A DNA stretch of 14,993 bases from CAYPXN01 sp964414715. Lineage in GTDB: Bacteria > UBA10199 > JADFYH01. The stretch covers positions 1-14,993 of the forward strand of contig CAYPXN010000070.1 in assembly GCA_964414715.1 (NCBI GenBank), read 5' to 3'. The translations under genes were made by a program, and so were the position numbers. The notes beneath the pieces are model-generated. The model ran no database searches. It saw only the letters and a list, made by a program, of their open reading frames with translations, and had not been told where the DNA came from. Positions 1 through 7,564 of this stretch are shown piece after piece; positions within the stretch are counted from its first letter, which is position 1; each line of letters begins with the position of its first letter.

Positions 1-1
1 T

Positions 2-301
2 GCCCAGTTGACGGGTTGGAACATTGATATCTTCAGCGAAAGTAAAATCGAAGAATTGCAGAAAGTGGCGAAAATGGCTCTTGTGGAAGATCTCGGAATT
101 GAGGAGAGTACGGCGAGCATTCTATATAGTCATGCTTATCGTTCAAGTGAGGAAATTGCCCAAACCAGTCTGGAAGAGTTTTTGTCGATGCCTGGCTTTT
201 CAGAAGAGACCTTGAAAAATATTCATGAAAAGGCCGTGGAAAAAACGCAGCGAAAGTCAGAAGCTCGAAGTGTTGATGTGGAAAGTGCGAGTAACTCATA
301 A
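2..301 (+). CDS. nusA: Transcription termination/antitermination factor NusA, C-terminal end (partial)
   Basis: This is the last 99 codons of an open frame that enters from the left edge; the 5' part is outside the window. The translation begins AQLTGWNIDIFSE, the well-known motif that follows the KH domains of NusA, where the protein ends its RNA-binding part. The rest (LGIEESTASILYSHAYRSSEEIA, then FLSMPGFSEETLKNI) is a helix-hairpin-helix-like C-terminal repeat, followed by a short charged Ser-rich tail. NusA binds RNA polymerase and nascent RNA and modulates pausing, termination and antitermination. It stands first in this window in the order nusA-infB-ylxP-rbfA-truB, which supports the call. 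Family assignment is firm; only the length cannot be judged. Confidence 0.93.
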   Translation, partial: AQLTGWNIDIFSESKIEELQKVAKMALVEDLGIEESTASILYSHAYRSSEEIAQTSLEEFLSMPGFSEETLKNIHEKAVEKTQRKSEARSVDVESASNS

Positions 302-309
302 ATAAATAT

Positions 310-334
310 TTTACTTGAGTACTGCTCAAGTAAA
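310..334 (+). promoter_or_regulatory. Perfect 10-bp hairpin in the nusA-infB spacer
   Basis: The arm at 310-319 (tttacttgag) is the exact reverse complement of 325-334 (ctcaagtaaa), with a 5-base loop. It fills about half of the 51-bp gap between the nusA stop and the infB start. No run of T follows on the + strand, so it is not a classical intrinsic terminator. It could be an RNA-processing or stability hairpin, a pause site, or a protein-binding site. The only Shine-Dalgarno-like bases for infB (aagg, 338-341) lie just after it, so the fold could affect IF2 translation. The structure is seen directly; the role is inference. Confidence 0.6.
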
Positions 335-352
335 GCCAAGGTTTAGGTTTAC

Positions 353-2845
353 ATGGATTCAAAAACTGAAATTGTAGAAAAAAGAGTCAAATCGACCATT
401 ATTCGTCGTCGTAAGGCGGAGGCGCCGGCTCCTGTTCCGGAAGAAATTCCTCCTGCAAAAACGGAAGCTCTCAAGGTGGCTGCAGCAGCTCCGGCGGAAG
501 CTGAGTCCAAGCCTGTGGCAGCAAAGATACCTAGTGTGGCGGTTCCTGAAAAGAAAGAGGCGCCTGTTGCGGAAACGAAAAAGGAAGTTGTTCAAAGAGT
601 TGAAGCACATCCGGTAGCTCAAAAACCGGTTCGTGAAGAAATAGTTTCAAAAGCGAGTCCCAGCGCAAAAGAAGAGTATGTCGAAGACAAGCCCCGTTAT
701 GGTTTGAAAATTGTCGGAAAAATTGATCTCAAACCCATTCAACAACGCGAAGCTTCCAAAGCTGCCGGATCGAAAGGTGAAGTGAAAACCACTCCGGGGA
801 CACGTCCTGTTCCTGGCGCTCCTGTGATGCCTACTTTTAAGAAGGTGGGAGAGGAAGAAGAGGAAGCAAAGCAAAAGCTAAAACGTCCGGTAAAAAAGAC
901 GAAGCGAGAAGAATTGGAAGTCGATTTGGAAGGTATTGGAAAGGTTGCAACACTTACCCAGTTAACCCGTCTTGCTTCCACGATCTCTCCTTCTCATGAG
1001 CGTGAGAGAGTTTTTGAACCTACCCGTTCTCCTCGTAAACGAAAAGCATCTCTCAAAAAAGATTCTAGATCTACCCAGATTACAGTCAAAAAAGCCTCCA
1101 AGAGAATTATCAAGATGGAGGAAGGTATTGTATTGTCAGACCTGGCGCATGAGCTTGGAATCAAGGGTGCTGAAATTATTAAAAAGTTAATGGGAATGGG
1201 TTCGATGGTTACCCTCAATCAAGCCCTTGATTTTGATACGGCGCAAATTATTGCGCAGGATTATGGTTATGAAGTAAAAAAGATTGGATTTGAAGAAGCT
1301 GAGCATTTGAATACTCAAGAAGACAAGCCTGAAGACCTTTTGCATCGTTCTCCCGTCGTTACCGTCATGGGACATGTTGACCATGGTAAGACGTCACTTC
1401 TGGATGCCATCCGTAAAGCACGCGTAGCTCAAGGGGAAGCGGGCGGAATTACGCAACACATTGGTGCTTACCGTGTCAATTTGCCCAAAGGCTCCATTAC
1501 ATTTTTGGATACTCCAGGTCATGAGGCTTTTACGGCCATGCGCGCTCGAGGTGCTTCGGTAACCGATATTGTTATTTTGGTGGTGGCTGCCGATGAAGGA
1601 ATCATGCCTCAAACGGTTGAAGCAATTCATCATGCCAAGGCTGCGGAAGTTCCTATTATTGTCGCTGTGAATAAAATGGATAAACCGGAAGCGAATCCTG
1701 AAAAAATAAAACGACAACTTTCCGAGCATCAGTTGCTGGCGGAAGATTGGGGCGGAGATGTGATTTTTGCGCCTGTATCTGCTAAATCGGGAGAAGGGAT
1801 TGAGCATCTTCTGGAAATGGTTCTTCTGCAATCCGAAGTTTTGGAATTGAAGGCCAATCCCAATAAGCCCGCGGTGGGTGTTGTTGTGGAATCTCGTCTT
1901 GATAAAGGTCGTGGTCCCGTGGCGACAATTTTGATTCAGGAAGGAACTTTGAAGATTGGTGATACAGTGATTGCTGGAACAAGTTTTGGACGAGTTCGCG
2001 CCATGATTAACGACCAGGGTCAAAATATTGAACAGGCGGGTCCCTCAGATCCTGTCGAAATACAGGGTCTCTCTTCGGTACCTAATGCAGGAGAAAATAT
2101 TCATGCAGTAGATGAAGAGAGTGCATCAAAGCTTGCAGAGCACCGTGAAGAAAAAGAACGCTCTGCCAAGATGGCTTCTAGCAGCAAGATGAAGTTGGAA
2201 GATTTGTTTGCCCAGGTTCAAAAAGGCGAAGTGCATGAGTTGAAAATCATCTTGAAAGGTGATGTTCAGGGTTCAGTCGAAGCAATCAAAGATGCCTTAA
2301 ATAAGCTTTCTACAGAAAAAGTCAGTGTAAATATTATTCATGCGGGCGTGGGTGGTGTGACGGAATCGGATGTTATGCTGGCTTCTGCCTCGAATGCGAT
2401 TATCGTCGGTTTTAATGTCCGTCCGGATATTAAGGCAATGAACTTGGCTGAAAGTGAAAGTGTGGATCTGAAGGTTTACGATATTATTTATAATGCCATC
2501 GATGAAATCAAGAAAGCCATGGAAGGTTTGCTGAAGCCGACCGAAAAAGAAAAATATTTGGGTCGCGCCGAAGTGCGCAATGTTTTCAACATTACAAAAG
2601 TGGGAACGGTGGCGGGTTGTTATGTGGTGGATGGAGTTTTGCAACGTAATGCTCGTGTTCGTCTCCTTCGTGATAACGTGATTATTTACAACGGAAAGTT
2701 GAATTCATTGAAACGTTTTAAAGATGACGCCAAAGAAGTGCAGCAAGGTTATGAGTGCGGCTTGGGTTTGGAAAACTTTAATGATATAAAAGTTGGAGAT
2801 GTGGTCGAAGTTTACCTCATTGAGACCATTGCTGCAAAATTATAG
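353..2845 (+). CDS. infB: Translation initiation factor IF-2
   Basis: An 830-residue GTPase that recruits fMet-tRNA to the 30S subunit and promotes 50S joining. Residues about 1-240 are a charged Ala/Pro/Lys/Glu-rich linker that opens with VEKRVKSTIIRRRKAEAP. An IF2 N-domain lies at about 243-312. The G domain follows with G1 GHVDHGKT (340-347), G3 DTPGH (386-390), G4 NKMD (440-443) and G5 SAK (476-478). The beta-barrel domain II, domain III and the C-terminal fMet-tRNA-binding domain run to the end. The ATG at 353 has only a weak ribosome site. The stretch upstream in the same frame holds a stop (tag, 344-346), so no longer start is available. The usual extreme N-terminal IF2 domain is therefore absent and only one copy is present. 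Its stop is 6 bp from ylxP. Confidence 0.97.
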   Translation: MDSKTEIVEKRVKSTIIRRRKAEAPAPVPEEIPPAKTEALKVAAAAPAEAESKPVAAKIPSVAVPEKKEAPVAETKKEVVQRVEAHPVAQKPVREEIVSKASPSAKEEYVEDKPRYGLKIVGKIDLKPIQQREASKAAGSKGEVKTTPGTRPVPGAPVMPTFKKVGEEEEEAKQKLKRPVKKTKREELEVDLEGIGKVATLTQLTRLASTISPSHERERVFEPTRSPRKRKASLKKDSRSTQITVKKASKRIIKMEEGIVLSDLAHELGIKGAEIIKKLMGMGSMVTLNQALDFDTAQIIAQDYGYEVKKIGFEEAEHLNTQEDKPEDLLHRSPVVTVMGHVDHGKTSLLDAIRKARVAQGEAGGITQHIGAYRVNLPKGSITFLDTPGHEAFTAMRARGASVTDIVILVVAADEGIMPQTVEAIHHAKAAEVPIIVAVNKMDKPEANPEKIKRQLSEHQLLAEDWGGDVIFAPVSAKSGEGIEHLLEMVLLQSEVLELKANPNKPAVGVVVESRLDKGRGPVATILIQEGTLKIGDTVIAGTSFGRVRAMINDQGQNIEQAGPSDPVEIQGLSSVPNAGENIHAVDEESASKLAEHREEKERSAKMASSSKMKLEDLFAQVQKGEVHELKIILKGDVQGSVEAIKDALNKLSTEKVSVNIIHAGVGGVTESDVMLASASNAIIVGFNVRPDIKAMNLAESESVDLKVYDIIYNAIDEIKKAMEGLLKPTEKEKYLGRAEVRNVFNITKVGTVAGCYVVDGVLQRNARVRLLRDNVIIYNGKLNSLKRFKDDAKEVQQGYECGLGLENFNDIKVGDVVEVYLIETIAAKL

Positions 2846-2851
2846 TATTTC

Positions 2852-3136
2852 ATGTTTGTCGCCTTATGCCATTTTAGTGTGGATTCATCTGCTTTTCCGC
2901 AAAGCAAAGACCAAGCACATTTTATTCAGAGAATAAGAGATAAGGTTTTTGCGAGATTCAAGCTTCTTTTGTCGGAAGTGGGATCCGGAGATGAAATAGT
3001 ATTGGCAGCTGCTTTGGTGAATCGGGATGAACATTATTTGAGATCTTTTTTTGGAAAGATTCTCGAGTTCATTGAAGAGTCTGAAGGAGTCAGGATTGTT
3101 TCTGAGCAGTTGGAAATTATTCAGCGTTCAGCTTGA
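2852..3136 (+). CDS. ylxP: YlxP-like DUF503 family protein
   Basis: A 94-residue protein matching the DUF503 pattern: a first strand MFVALCHFSVD, a long basic helix (QAHFIQRIRDKVFARF), a strand with a V/A-rich core (DEIVLAAALVN), then a helix and a final strand ending near IVSEQLEII. The family usually sits between infB and rbfA, as here, starting 6 bp after infB and ending about 15 bp before rbfA. Its biochemical role is not well established; a link to ribosome assembly is inferred from position. The insertion SAFPQSKDQ replaces the more common LKEKR-type segment. The family call rests on fold pattern plus gene order. Confidence 0.85.
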   Translation: MFVALCHFSVDSSAFPQSKDQAHFIQRIRDKVFARFKLLLSEVGSGDEIVLAAALVNRDEHYLRSFFGKILEFIEESEGVRIVSEQLEIIQRSA

Positions 3137-3151
3137 GAGAGGAGCGGGTCC

Positions 3152-3508
3152 TTGAAAGTTCAAAGAACAGATCGAATTGCCGAAGAAATCAGACGTGAAG
3201 TTTCCCAGATTATTCACTTTGGATTGAGTGATCCGCGGATTTACGGTGTGACTGTGACCGGCGTAAAAATGACTCCGGATTTGAGAGTGGCGCGCGTGTA
3301 TTTTACCTTACCTGGCGAGCCTGACAGAGCAGACTCGGTAAAGAAAGCCTTGCAGGGAGCACAGGGGGTTTTTAAAAAAGCCCTTTCCCAGAAACTTCAT
3401 ATGAAATTCGTTCCCAATTTTGATTTCTTTTATGATGAGTCTTTGGAACTTCAGGATAAAATCGATTCTTTATTTCAGGAAATTGAAAAGAAAAGGGAAG
3501 TAGAATAG
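3152..3508 (+). CDS. rbfA: 30S ribosome-binding factor RbfA
   Basis: A 118-residue single-domain KH-type protein that binds the immature 30S subunit near the 5' end of 16S rRNA and helps maturation, especially in the cold. Typical segments are the first helix RTDRIAEEIRREVSQII, the SDPRI turn, the strand pair VTVTGVKMTPDLRVARVYFT, and the last strand with helix FVPNFDFFYDESLELQDKI. The start is TTG at 3152, chosen because KVQRTDRIAEEI is the normal N terminus and an aggag ribosome site sits 7 bases upstream. The stop overlaps the truB start by one base (3508), implying coupled translation. Confidence 0.95.
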   Translation: MKVQRTDRIAEEIRREVSQIIHFGLSDPRIYGVTVTGVKMTPDLRVARVYFTLPGEPDRADSVKKALQGAQGVFKKALSQKLHMKFVPNFDFFYDESLELQDKIDSLFQEIEKKREVE

Positions 3509-4404
3509 TGCTTTTGGCTTTTTCTCTCGATAAACCCTCCGGCTTAAGTTCTCACCAAGCGCTTTATAAAATTAAAAAAAAGTTTAAATTAAAGAAAATA
3601 GGCCATACAGGTACTTTGGATCCTTTTGCCACAGGAGTTCTTCCAGTTTTTGTGGATGAAGCAACGAAACTGATTCCTTATTTAGATGATTCAAGAAAAA
3701 GCTATCGTGCGGTTTTGAAATTGGGATCTTCCACAGACACCCTGGATTCTACAGGTTTGGTCATCCATGAGGAAAAGGTCCCTCAACTGTCTTTGGGGGA
3801 AATTGAGGAATGTCTTAAATGGTTTGTAGGCTACCGAAAACAAATGCCGCCACAGTATTCTGCCGTCAAAGTAAAGGGAAAACCTCTTTATCGATATGCC
3901 AGAGAGGGGCAGGAGGTTCAGGTGGAGCCTCGTGCCATTCACATCTACTCTCTTAAATTACTTTCCTATGAAGATCAGAAGATTACTTTTGACTGTGAGG
4001 TGAGTCGGGGAACTTATGTACGTGTTTTGGGAGAGGAGATTGCAAAGTCTTTGGGAACCTTGGGGCATTTGTCAGATCTTCGGCGTACTCAAAGCGGAGT
4101 TTTTTGCTTGAATCATAGTCTTGCTTTGCATTCACTTTTGGAACTCAACTCTTTGGAGCATCTGGAAAAAGAATTTGATGTTCGAAAGCTGATTACAGAA
4201 ATTAAAACCCTTCATGTTGATAATGAAACAAGTGCGAATATTCTTATGAAAGGTCAGGCGATCAAATGGGATAAAGGTCCATTGCCAGAAGGTGAAAAGG
4301 TTTTTATTTATCACCAGGATAAGCTTTGTTGCGTGGCCGAGATTATGATGGACCCTTCTCAAACTAAAATTCTTAAGCCTGTGAGGGTTTTTAATATTGA
4401 ATAG
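3508..4404 (+). CDS. truB: tRNA pseudouridine(55) synthase TruB
   Basis: A 298-residue enzyme that converts U55 in the T-loop of tRNAs to pseudouridine. The N terminus LLAFSLDKPSGLSSHQAL and the catalytic motif GHTGTLDPFATGVLPV are diagnostic, with the nucleophile Asp at residue 38. The segment MPPQYSAVKVKGKPLYRYAREG and the SRGTYVRVLGEEIA motif complete the TruB fold. Residues after about 225 form a PUA-like C-terminal domain. It starts at GTG (3508), overlapping the rbfA stop by one base. It is the last gene of the operon; rpsO and pnp, which often follow truB, are not here. Confidence 0.96.
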   Translation: MLLAFSLDKPSGLSSHQALYKIKKKFKLKKIGHTGTLDPFATGVLPVFVDEATKLIPYLDDSRKSYRAVLKLGSSTDTLDSTGLVIHEEKVPQLSLGEIEECLKWFVGYRKQMPPQYSAVKVKGKPLYRYAREGQEVQVEPRAIHIYSLKLLSYEDQKITFDCEVSRGTYVRVLGEEIAKSLGTLGHLSDLRRTQSGVFCLNHSLALHSLLELNSLEHLEKEFDVRKLITEIKTLHVDNETSANILMKGQAIKWDKGPLPEGEKVFIYHQDKLCCVAEIMMDPSQTKILKPVRVFNIE

Positions 4405-4423
4405 TTTGAATGCTCAATGAAGA

Positions 4424-4510
4424 CCCATGAACTGATATATTAAACGATGAACAGATCCAGGTTTATGCTCAGTCTGGGAGCCTTCAATATACTCATGGGA
4501 GTGTTTTTTT
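4424..4510 (+). terminator. Possible terminator or structured 3' end after truB
   Basis: The arm cccatga (4424-4430) pairs exactly with tcatggg (4493-4499). Inside it atatt (4437-4441) can pair with aatat (4486-4490) and ccag (4457-4460) with ctgg (4474-4477). Four bases after the outer arm comes a run of seven T (4504-4510). The large enclosed region makes this an unusual terminator. It could instead be a small structured RNA or a 3'-UTR fold of the ribosome-maturation operon. Confidence 0.35.
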
Positions 4511-4568
4511 ATAGGATCGTTAGTTCCGATATATGGAACAATAAAGTCAAAGTATAACGAGGAATGCG

Positions 4569-4607
4569 GCCTCTTTTGTACTGCAAGAGGCTTGTTTGTA
4601 AGCCTCT
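4569..4607 (+). promoter_or_regulatory. Two mutually exclusive hairpins in the hppA leader
   Basis: The segment gcctctt (4569-4575) pairs with aagaggc (4585-4591). That second arm overlaps agaggctt (4586-4593), which pairs with aagcctct (4600-4607). The two stems cannot form together because they share 4586-4591. This is the arrangement expected of an attenuator or RNA switch, but no T-run follows directly, so a transcription terminator is not evident. A repeat-derived origin is also possible. The pairing is seen directly; any regulatory role is inference. Confidence 0.4.
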
Positions 4608-4762
4608 GATATTGCTTGGGTATTACTTTGTTTTTGAATCTTTTTTTCTTCCAAAAATATTTATCGACATAAAAAAAAACCCGTGTTATGGGGAGCGCCC
4701 ATTTACGGCAAAATTTCGGTTTATAACAAAAAACTTATATTATTTTAAGGAGATAGGAAAAT

Positions 4763-7168
4763 ATGAACTCAAGTTCAATTTCAAAGAAGAGGAGTGTGCT
4801 GCAAAGCTTGGTCATGCTCTCGATTCTTTTAGTTTCCACTCTCGCACAAGCGAGTGAGGCAGAATTAAAATTACCAGATCTGAGCTCGGTGAGCTTTTTG
4901 GGTTATACCGGCCACACTCTGCTTTTGTTCGGTTTGGCTGTATGTTTGTTGGGCATGGTTTTCGGGATTGTGATTTATACCCAACTTAAAAACATGCCAG
5001 TTCATCGTTCGATGAAAGAAATTTCCGAACTGATTTATGAAACCTGTAAAACTTACCTGATTACCCAAGGAAGATTCATCCTCATTTTGGAGCTCTTCAT
5101 TGGCGCCATCATGGTTTACTATTTTGGTTTCCTTCGTCACTTTGAAGTAAATAAGGTTATTGTCATTCTTCTCTTCAGTTTGATTGGTATCGCAGGAAGT
5201 TACGGAGTTGCCTGGTTCGGAATTCGTATCAATACTTTGGCAAATTCTCGTACCGCTTTTGCAAGTTTGAAAGGGAAACCCTTTCCGACTTATGCAATTC
5301 CCTTGAAATCCGGGATGAGTATCGGAATGTTGTTGATCAGCACCGAATTGATTTTAATGCTTTGTATTCTTCTTTTCATCCCTGCTGATTATGCAGGTCC
5401 TTGTTTCATCGGATTTGCCATCGGTGAATCTCTCTGCGCTTCTGCTCTTCGTATTGCGGGCGGTATCTTTACAAAAATTGCAGATATTGGTTCCGATCTT
5501 ATGAAAATTGTCTTCAACATTAAAGAAGACGATGCACGTAACCCGGGTGTTATTGCCGACTGTACCGGAGACAATGCAGGAGATTCTGTCGGTCCTACAG
5601 CAGATGGTTTCGAAACTTATGGTGTGACTGGCGTTGCTTTGATCACCTTCATTCTTCTGGCAGTTCCCGATGCAGTAAACCAGGTTCAATTGCTGGTTTG
5701 GCTTTTCGTGATGCGTATCGTGATGATTTTAGCCAGTGGTCTTTCTTATTTGTTGAATGAATCCATTGCCAAAGCGAAATATGCAAATGCAGACAAAATG
5801 AATTTCGAAGCTCCTCTTACTTCTTTGGTATGGGTGACATCAATTGTTTCTGTTATTTTGACTTTTGTGGTTTCCAGACTTTTGATTCCTAACTTGGGAG
5901 ATGGAACCTTGTGGTGGAAACTTTCCGCTATCATTACTTGTGGAACCTTGGCTGGTGCCTTGATTCCTGAAATGATCAAGATCTTTACTTCTACCACTTC
6001 AGGACATGTTCAAGAAGTTGTGACTGCTTCAGAAGAAGGAGGCGCTTCCTTGAATATTCTTGCAGGTCTTACCGCGGGTAACTTCAGCTGTTACTGGATG
6101 GGAATCTTGATTGTAGTATTGATGGGTGCTGCTTATTTCGTGAGTGGTATGGGAGTCGGTGACCTCATGAAAGCCGCTCCTGTATTCGCATTTGGTTTGG
6201 TTGCTTTCGGGTTCTTGGGAATGGGTCCTGTAACTATTGCCGTCGACTCTTATGGCCCAGTCACAGACAATGCTCAGTCTGTTTATGAACTGTCTGTGAT
6301 TGAAACTCTTCCCAACATTAAAGAAGAAATCAAAAAAGATTTCGGATTTGACGTGAACTTCGAGAAAGCAAAACATTTCCTCGAAGAAAACGATGGAGCC
6401 GGAAATACTTTCAAGGCGACTGCAAAACCGGTTTTGATTGGTACTGCAGTGGTAGGTTCTACAACCATGATTTTCTCCATCATCGTGATCTTAACCTTGG
6501 GATTGACGGAGCATTTGGATAAGCTTTCCATGTTGCATCCCCCATTCTTATTGGGTTTGATTACTGGTGGAGCCGTGATTTACTGGTTCACAGGTGCTTC
6601 TACTCAAGCAGTGAGTACCGGAGCTTATCGTGCAGTGGAATTCATTAAAGCCAATATCAAATTGGATGGTGCAACCAAGGCTTCAGTGAGTGATAGTAAA
6701 AAAGTGGTGGGTATTTGTACACAATACGCTCAAAAAGGGATGTTTAATATCTTCCTTACCATCTTTTTCTCCACCTTGGCTTTTGCCTGTTTGGAACCTT
6801 ATTTCTTTATCGGATATTTGATCTCCATTGCCTTGTTTGGTCTCTACCAAGCTATCTTTATGGCGAATGCGGGTGGTGCTTGGGATAATGCCAAAAAAGT
6901 GGTGGAAGTAGAATTGAAACAAAAAGGAACTCCTCTTCATGCTGCGACAGTAGTGGGGGATACGGTAGGGGATCCATTCAAGGATACTTCTTCCGTGGCA
7001 ATGAACCCTGTTATTAAATTTACCACCTTGTTTGGATTACTTGCGGTGGAATTAGCAGTGGGAATGCCTGCGAAAACAGCTACTATTTTGTCAGGCGTTT
7101 TCTTTCTGATTTCTTTGATTTTCGTATGGAAATCTTTTTACGGAATGAGAATTCAGTCAGGTAAATAG
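4763..7168 (+). CDS. hppA: Membrane-bound ion-translocating pyrophosphatase, divergent type
   Basis: An 801-residue polytopic protein that couples hydrolysis of cytoplasmic pyrophosphate to export of H+ or Na+. It starts with a hydrophobic signal-like segment (residues 12-30) ahead of the first membrane helices. Substrate-site motifs are DIGSDL (241-246), EDDARNP (255-261), DCTGDNAGDSVG (266-277), SYGPVTDNA (to 504), GGAWDNAKK and VVGDTVGDPFKD. Several depart from the common forms: the usual DVGADLVGKVE is replaced by DIGSDLMKIVF, and the loop from DNA (502-504) to GNT (547-549) is longer than usual. GNTFKATAK places Lys551 where potassium-independent enzymes carry lysine, suggesting no K+ requirement. 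Glu284 in DGFETYG is a candidate gate residue. The ATG is preceded by aaggag. Ion specificity is not settled; a Na+-regulated H+ pump is possible. Confidence 0.93.
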   Translation: MNSSSISKKRSVLQSLVMLSILLVSTLAQASEAELKLPDLSSVSFLGYTGHTLLLFGLAVCLLGMVFGIVIYTQLKNMPVHRSMKEISELIYETCKTYLITQGRFILILELFIGAIMVYYFGFLRHFEVNKVIVILLFSLIGIAGSYGVAWFGIRINTLANSRTAFASLKGKPFPTYAIPLKSGMSIGMLLISTELILMLCILLFIPADYAGPCFIGFAIGESLCASALRIAGGIFTKIADIGSDLMKIVFNIKEDDARNPGVIADCTGDNAGDSVGPTADGFETYGVTGVALITFILLAVPDAVNQVQLLVWLFVMRIVMILASGLSYLLNESIAKAKYANADKMNFEAPLTSLVWVTSIVSVILTFVVSRLLIPNLGDGTLWWKLSAIITCGTLAGALIPEMIKIFTSTTSGHVQEVVTASEEGGASLNILAGLTAGNFSCYWMGILIVVLMGAAYFVSGMGVGDLMKAAPVFAFGLVAFGFLGMGPVTIAVDSYGPVTDNAQSVYELSVIETLPNIKEEIKKDFGFDVNFEKAKHFLEENDGAGNTFKATAKPVLIGTAVVGSTTMIFSIIVILTLGLTEHLDKLSMLHPPFLLGLITGGAVIYWFTGASTQAVSTGAYRAVEFIKANIKLDGATKASVSDSKKVVGICTQYAQKGMFNIFLTIFFSTLAFACLEPYFFIGYLISIALFGLYQAIFMANAGGAWDNAKKVVEVELKQKGTPLHAATVVGDTVGDPFKDTSSVAMNPVIKFTTLFGLLAVELAVGMPAKTATILSGVFFLISLIFVWKSFYGMRIQSGK

Positions 7169-7184
7169 TCCTGTGATTTTGATT

Positions 7185-7220
7185 AAAAGCCCCTTATCTT
7201 TTTAGGTAAGGGGCTTTTTT
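7185..7220 (+). terminator. Intrinsic terminator after hppA
   Basis: A 12-bp perfect stem, aaaagcccctta (7185-7196) with taaggggctttt (7207-7218), around a 10-base loop, runs into six T (7215-7220). It begins 16 bases after the hppA stop. This is the clearest rho-independent terminator in the window and separates hppA from the metal-binding gene downstream. Confidence 0.95.
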
Positions 7221-7279
7221 ATTTTCGATAAATCCCTTTTATGTTAGTAAGCGTTGATAAATCTCTTTAGGAGGTCATT

Positions 7280-7564
7280 ATGTTTCAAAATATGTTAAAG
7301 GTTTTAACTCTTCTCAGTATCTTTTTCACAACAACTCTTTTTGCCCAAGCAAACCCCAAAACGCTCAATTTGGATATTAAAGGGATGAATTGCCCCATGT
7401 GTGCCGCTAAAATTGAAAACTCCATCAAAAAATTGGGAGTCAGTAAATGTAGTATCGATGATAAAACAGGTAAAGGTGTTGTCGAATATGATGAAGCGAA
7501 AGTAAATGCAGAACAAATTATTGAAACTTGTAACAAAAGCGGCTTTAAATGTTCTAAAATATGA
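7280..7564 (+). CDS. Exported HMA-domain metal-binding protein (MerP/CopZ-like)
   Basis: A 94-residue protein with an N-terminal signal peptide (hydrophobic 6-21, likely cleavage after LFAQA at about residue 24) followed by one heavy-metal-associated domain. The metal loop is GMNCPMC with Cys38 and Cys41, the GMxCxxC pattern of MerP, CopZ and P-type ATPase N-domains. Three further cysteines, Cys57, Cys84 and Cys91, lie outside the loop; the last two form a CNKSGFKC tail that could add a metal site or a disulfide. It is therefore probably a periplasmic metal carrier, with copper likely given the Cus-type pump on the opposite strand. An aggagg ribosome site lies 4 bases upstream. Its stop overlaps the next start as ATGA (7561-7564). 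Confidence 0.88.
   Translation: MFQNMLKVLTLLSIFFTTTLFAQANPKTLNLDIKGMNCPMCAAKIENSIKKLGVSKCSIDDKTGKGVVEYDEAKVNAEQIIETCNKSGFKCSKI

Larger units (their letters stand above)
4405..4762 (+). other. Intergenic region upstream of hppA with several hairpins
   Basis: This 358-bp spacer has no convincing gene. It holds a long-range hairpin ending in a T-run (4424-4510), a 5-bp palindrome (gttcc 4523-4527 / ggaac 4535-4539), two mutually exclusive GC-rich hairpins (4569-4607), AT-rich tracts with long T and A runs (4631-4680), and a small nested hairpin (ccgt 4681-4684 with acgg 4705-4708, enclosing tggg 4689-4692 with ccca 4698-4701). The hppA ribosome site aaggag is at 4747-4752, 10 bases before the ATG. 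No well-matched promoter was found by eye, although the hppA promoter must presumably lie here unless it is read from truB. No riboswitch consensus was recognised. Confidence 0.5.

Noticed and set aside
1394..2023. 209-codon antisense frame inside infB
   Set aside because: It is opposite a highly conserved GTPase domain, is rich in His, Asn and Arg, and has no recognisable motif. It is a shadow of infB codon structure.
4681..4710. Fluoride riboswitch upstream of a pyrophosphatase
   Set aside because: A GC-rich hairpin is present and the context is tempting, but the order of conserved bases of the fluoride (crcB) motif was not found.
4564..4857. 97-codon + strand frame before and overlapping the hppA start
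   Set aside because: It overlaps the hppA start in another frame, begins inside the GC-rich hairpins and runs through poly-T and poly-A tracts. Its composition looks like translated intergenic DNA.
7221..7279. Sigma-70 promoter for the HMA gene
   Set aside because: TTGATA-like and TATGTT-like hexamers occur, but not at a proper mutual spacing. A promoter is expected here but cannot be placed.
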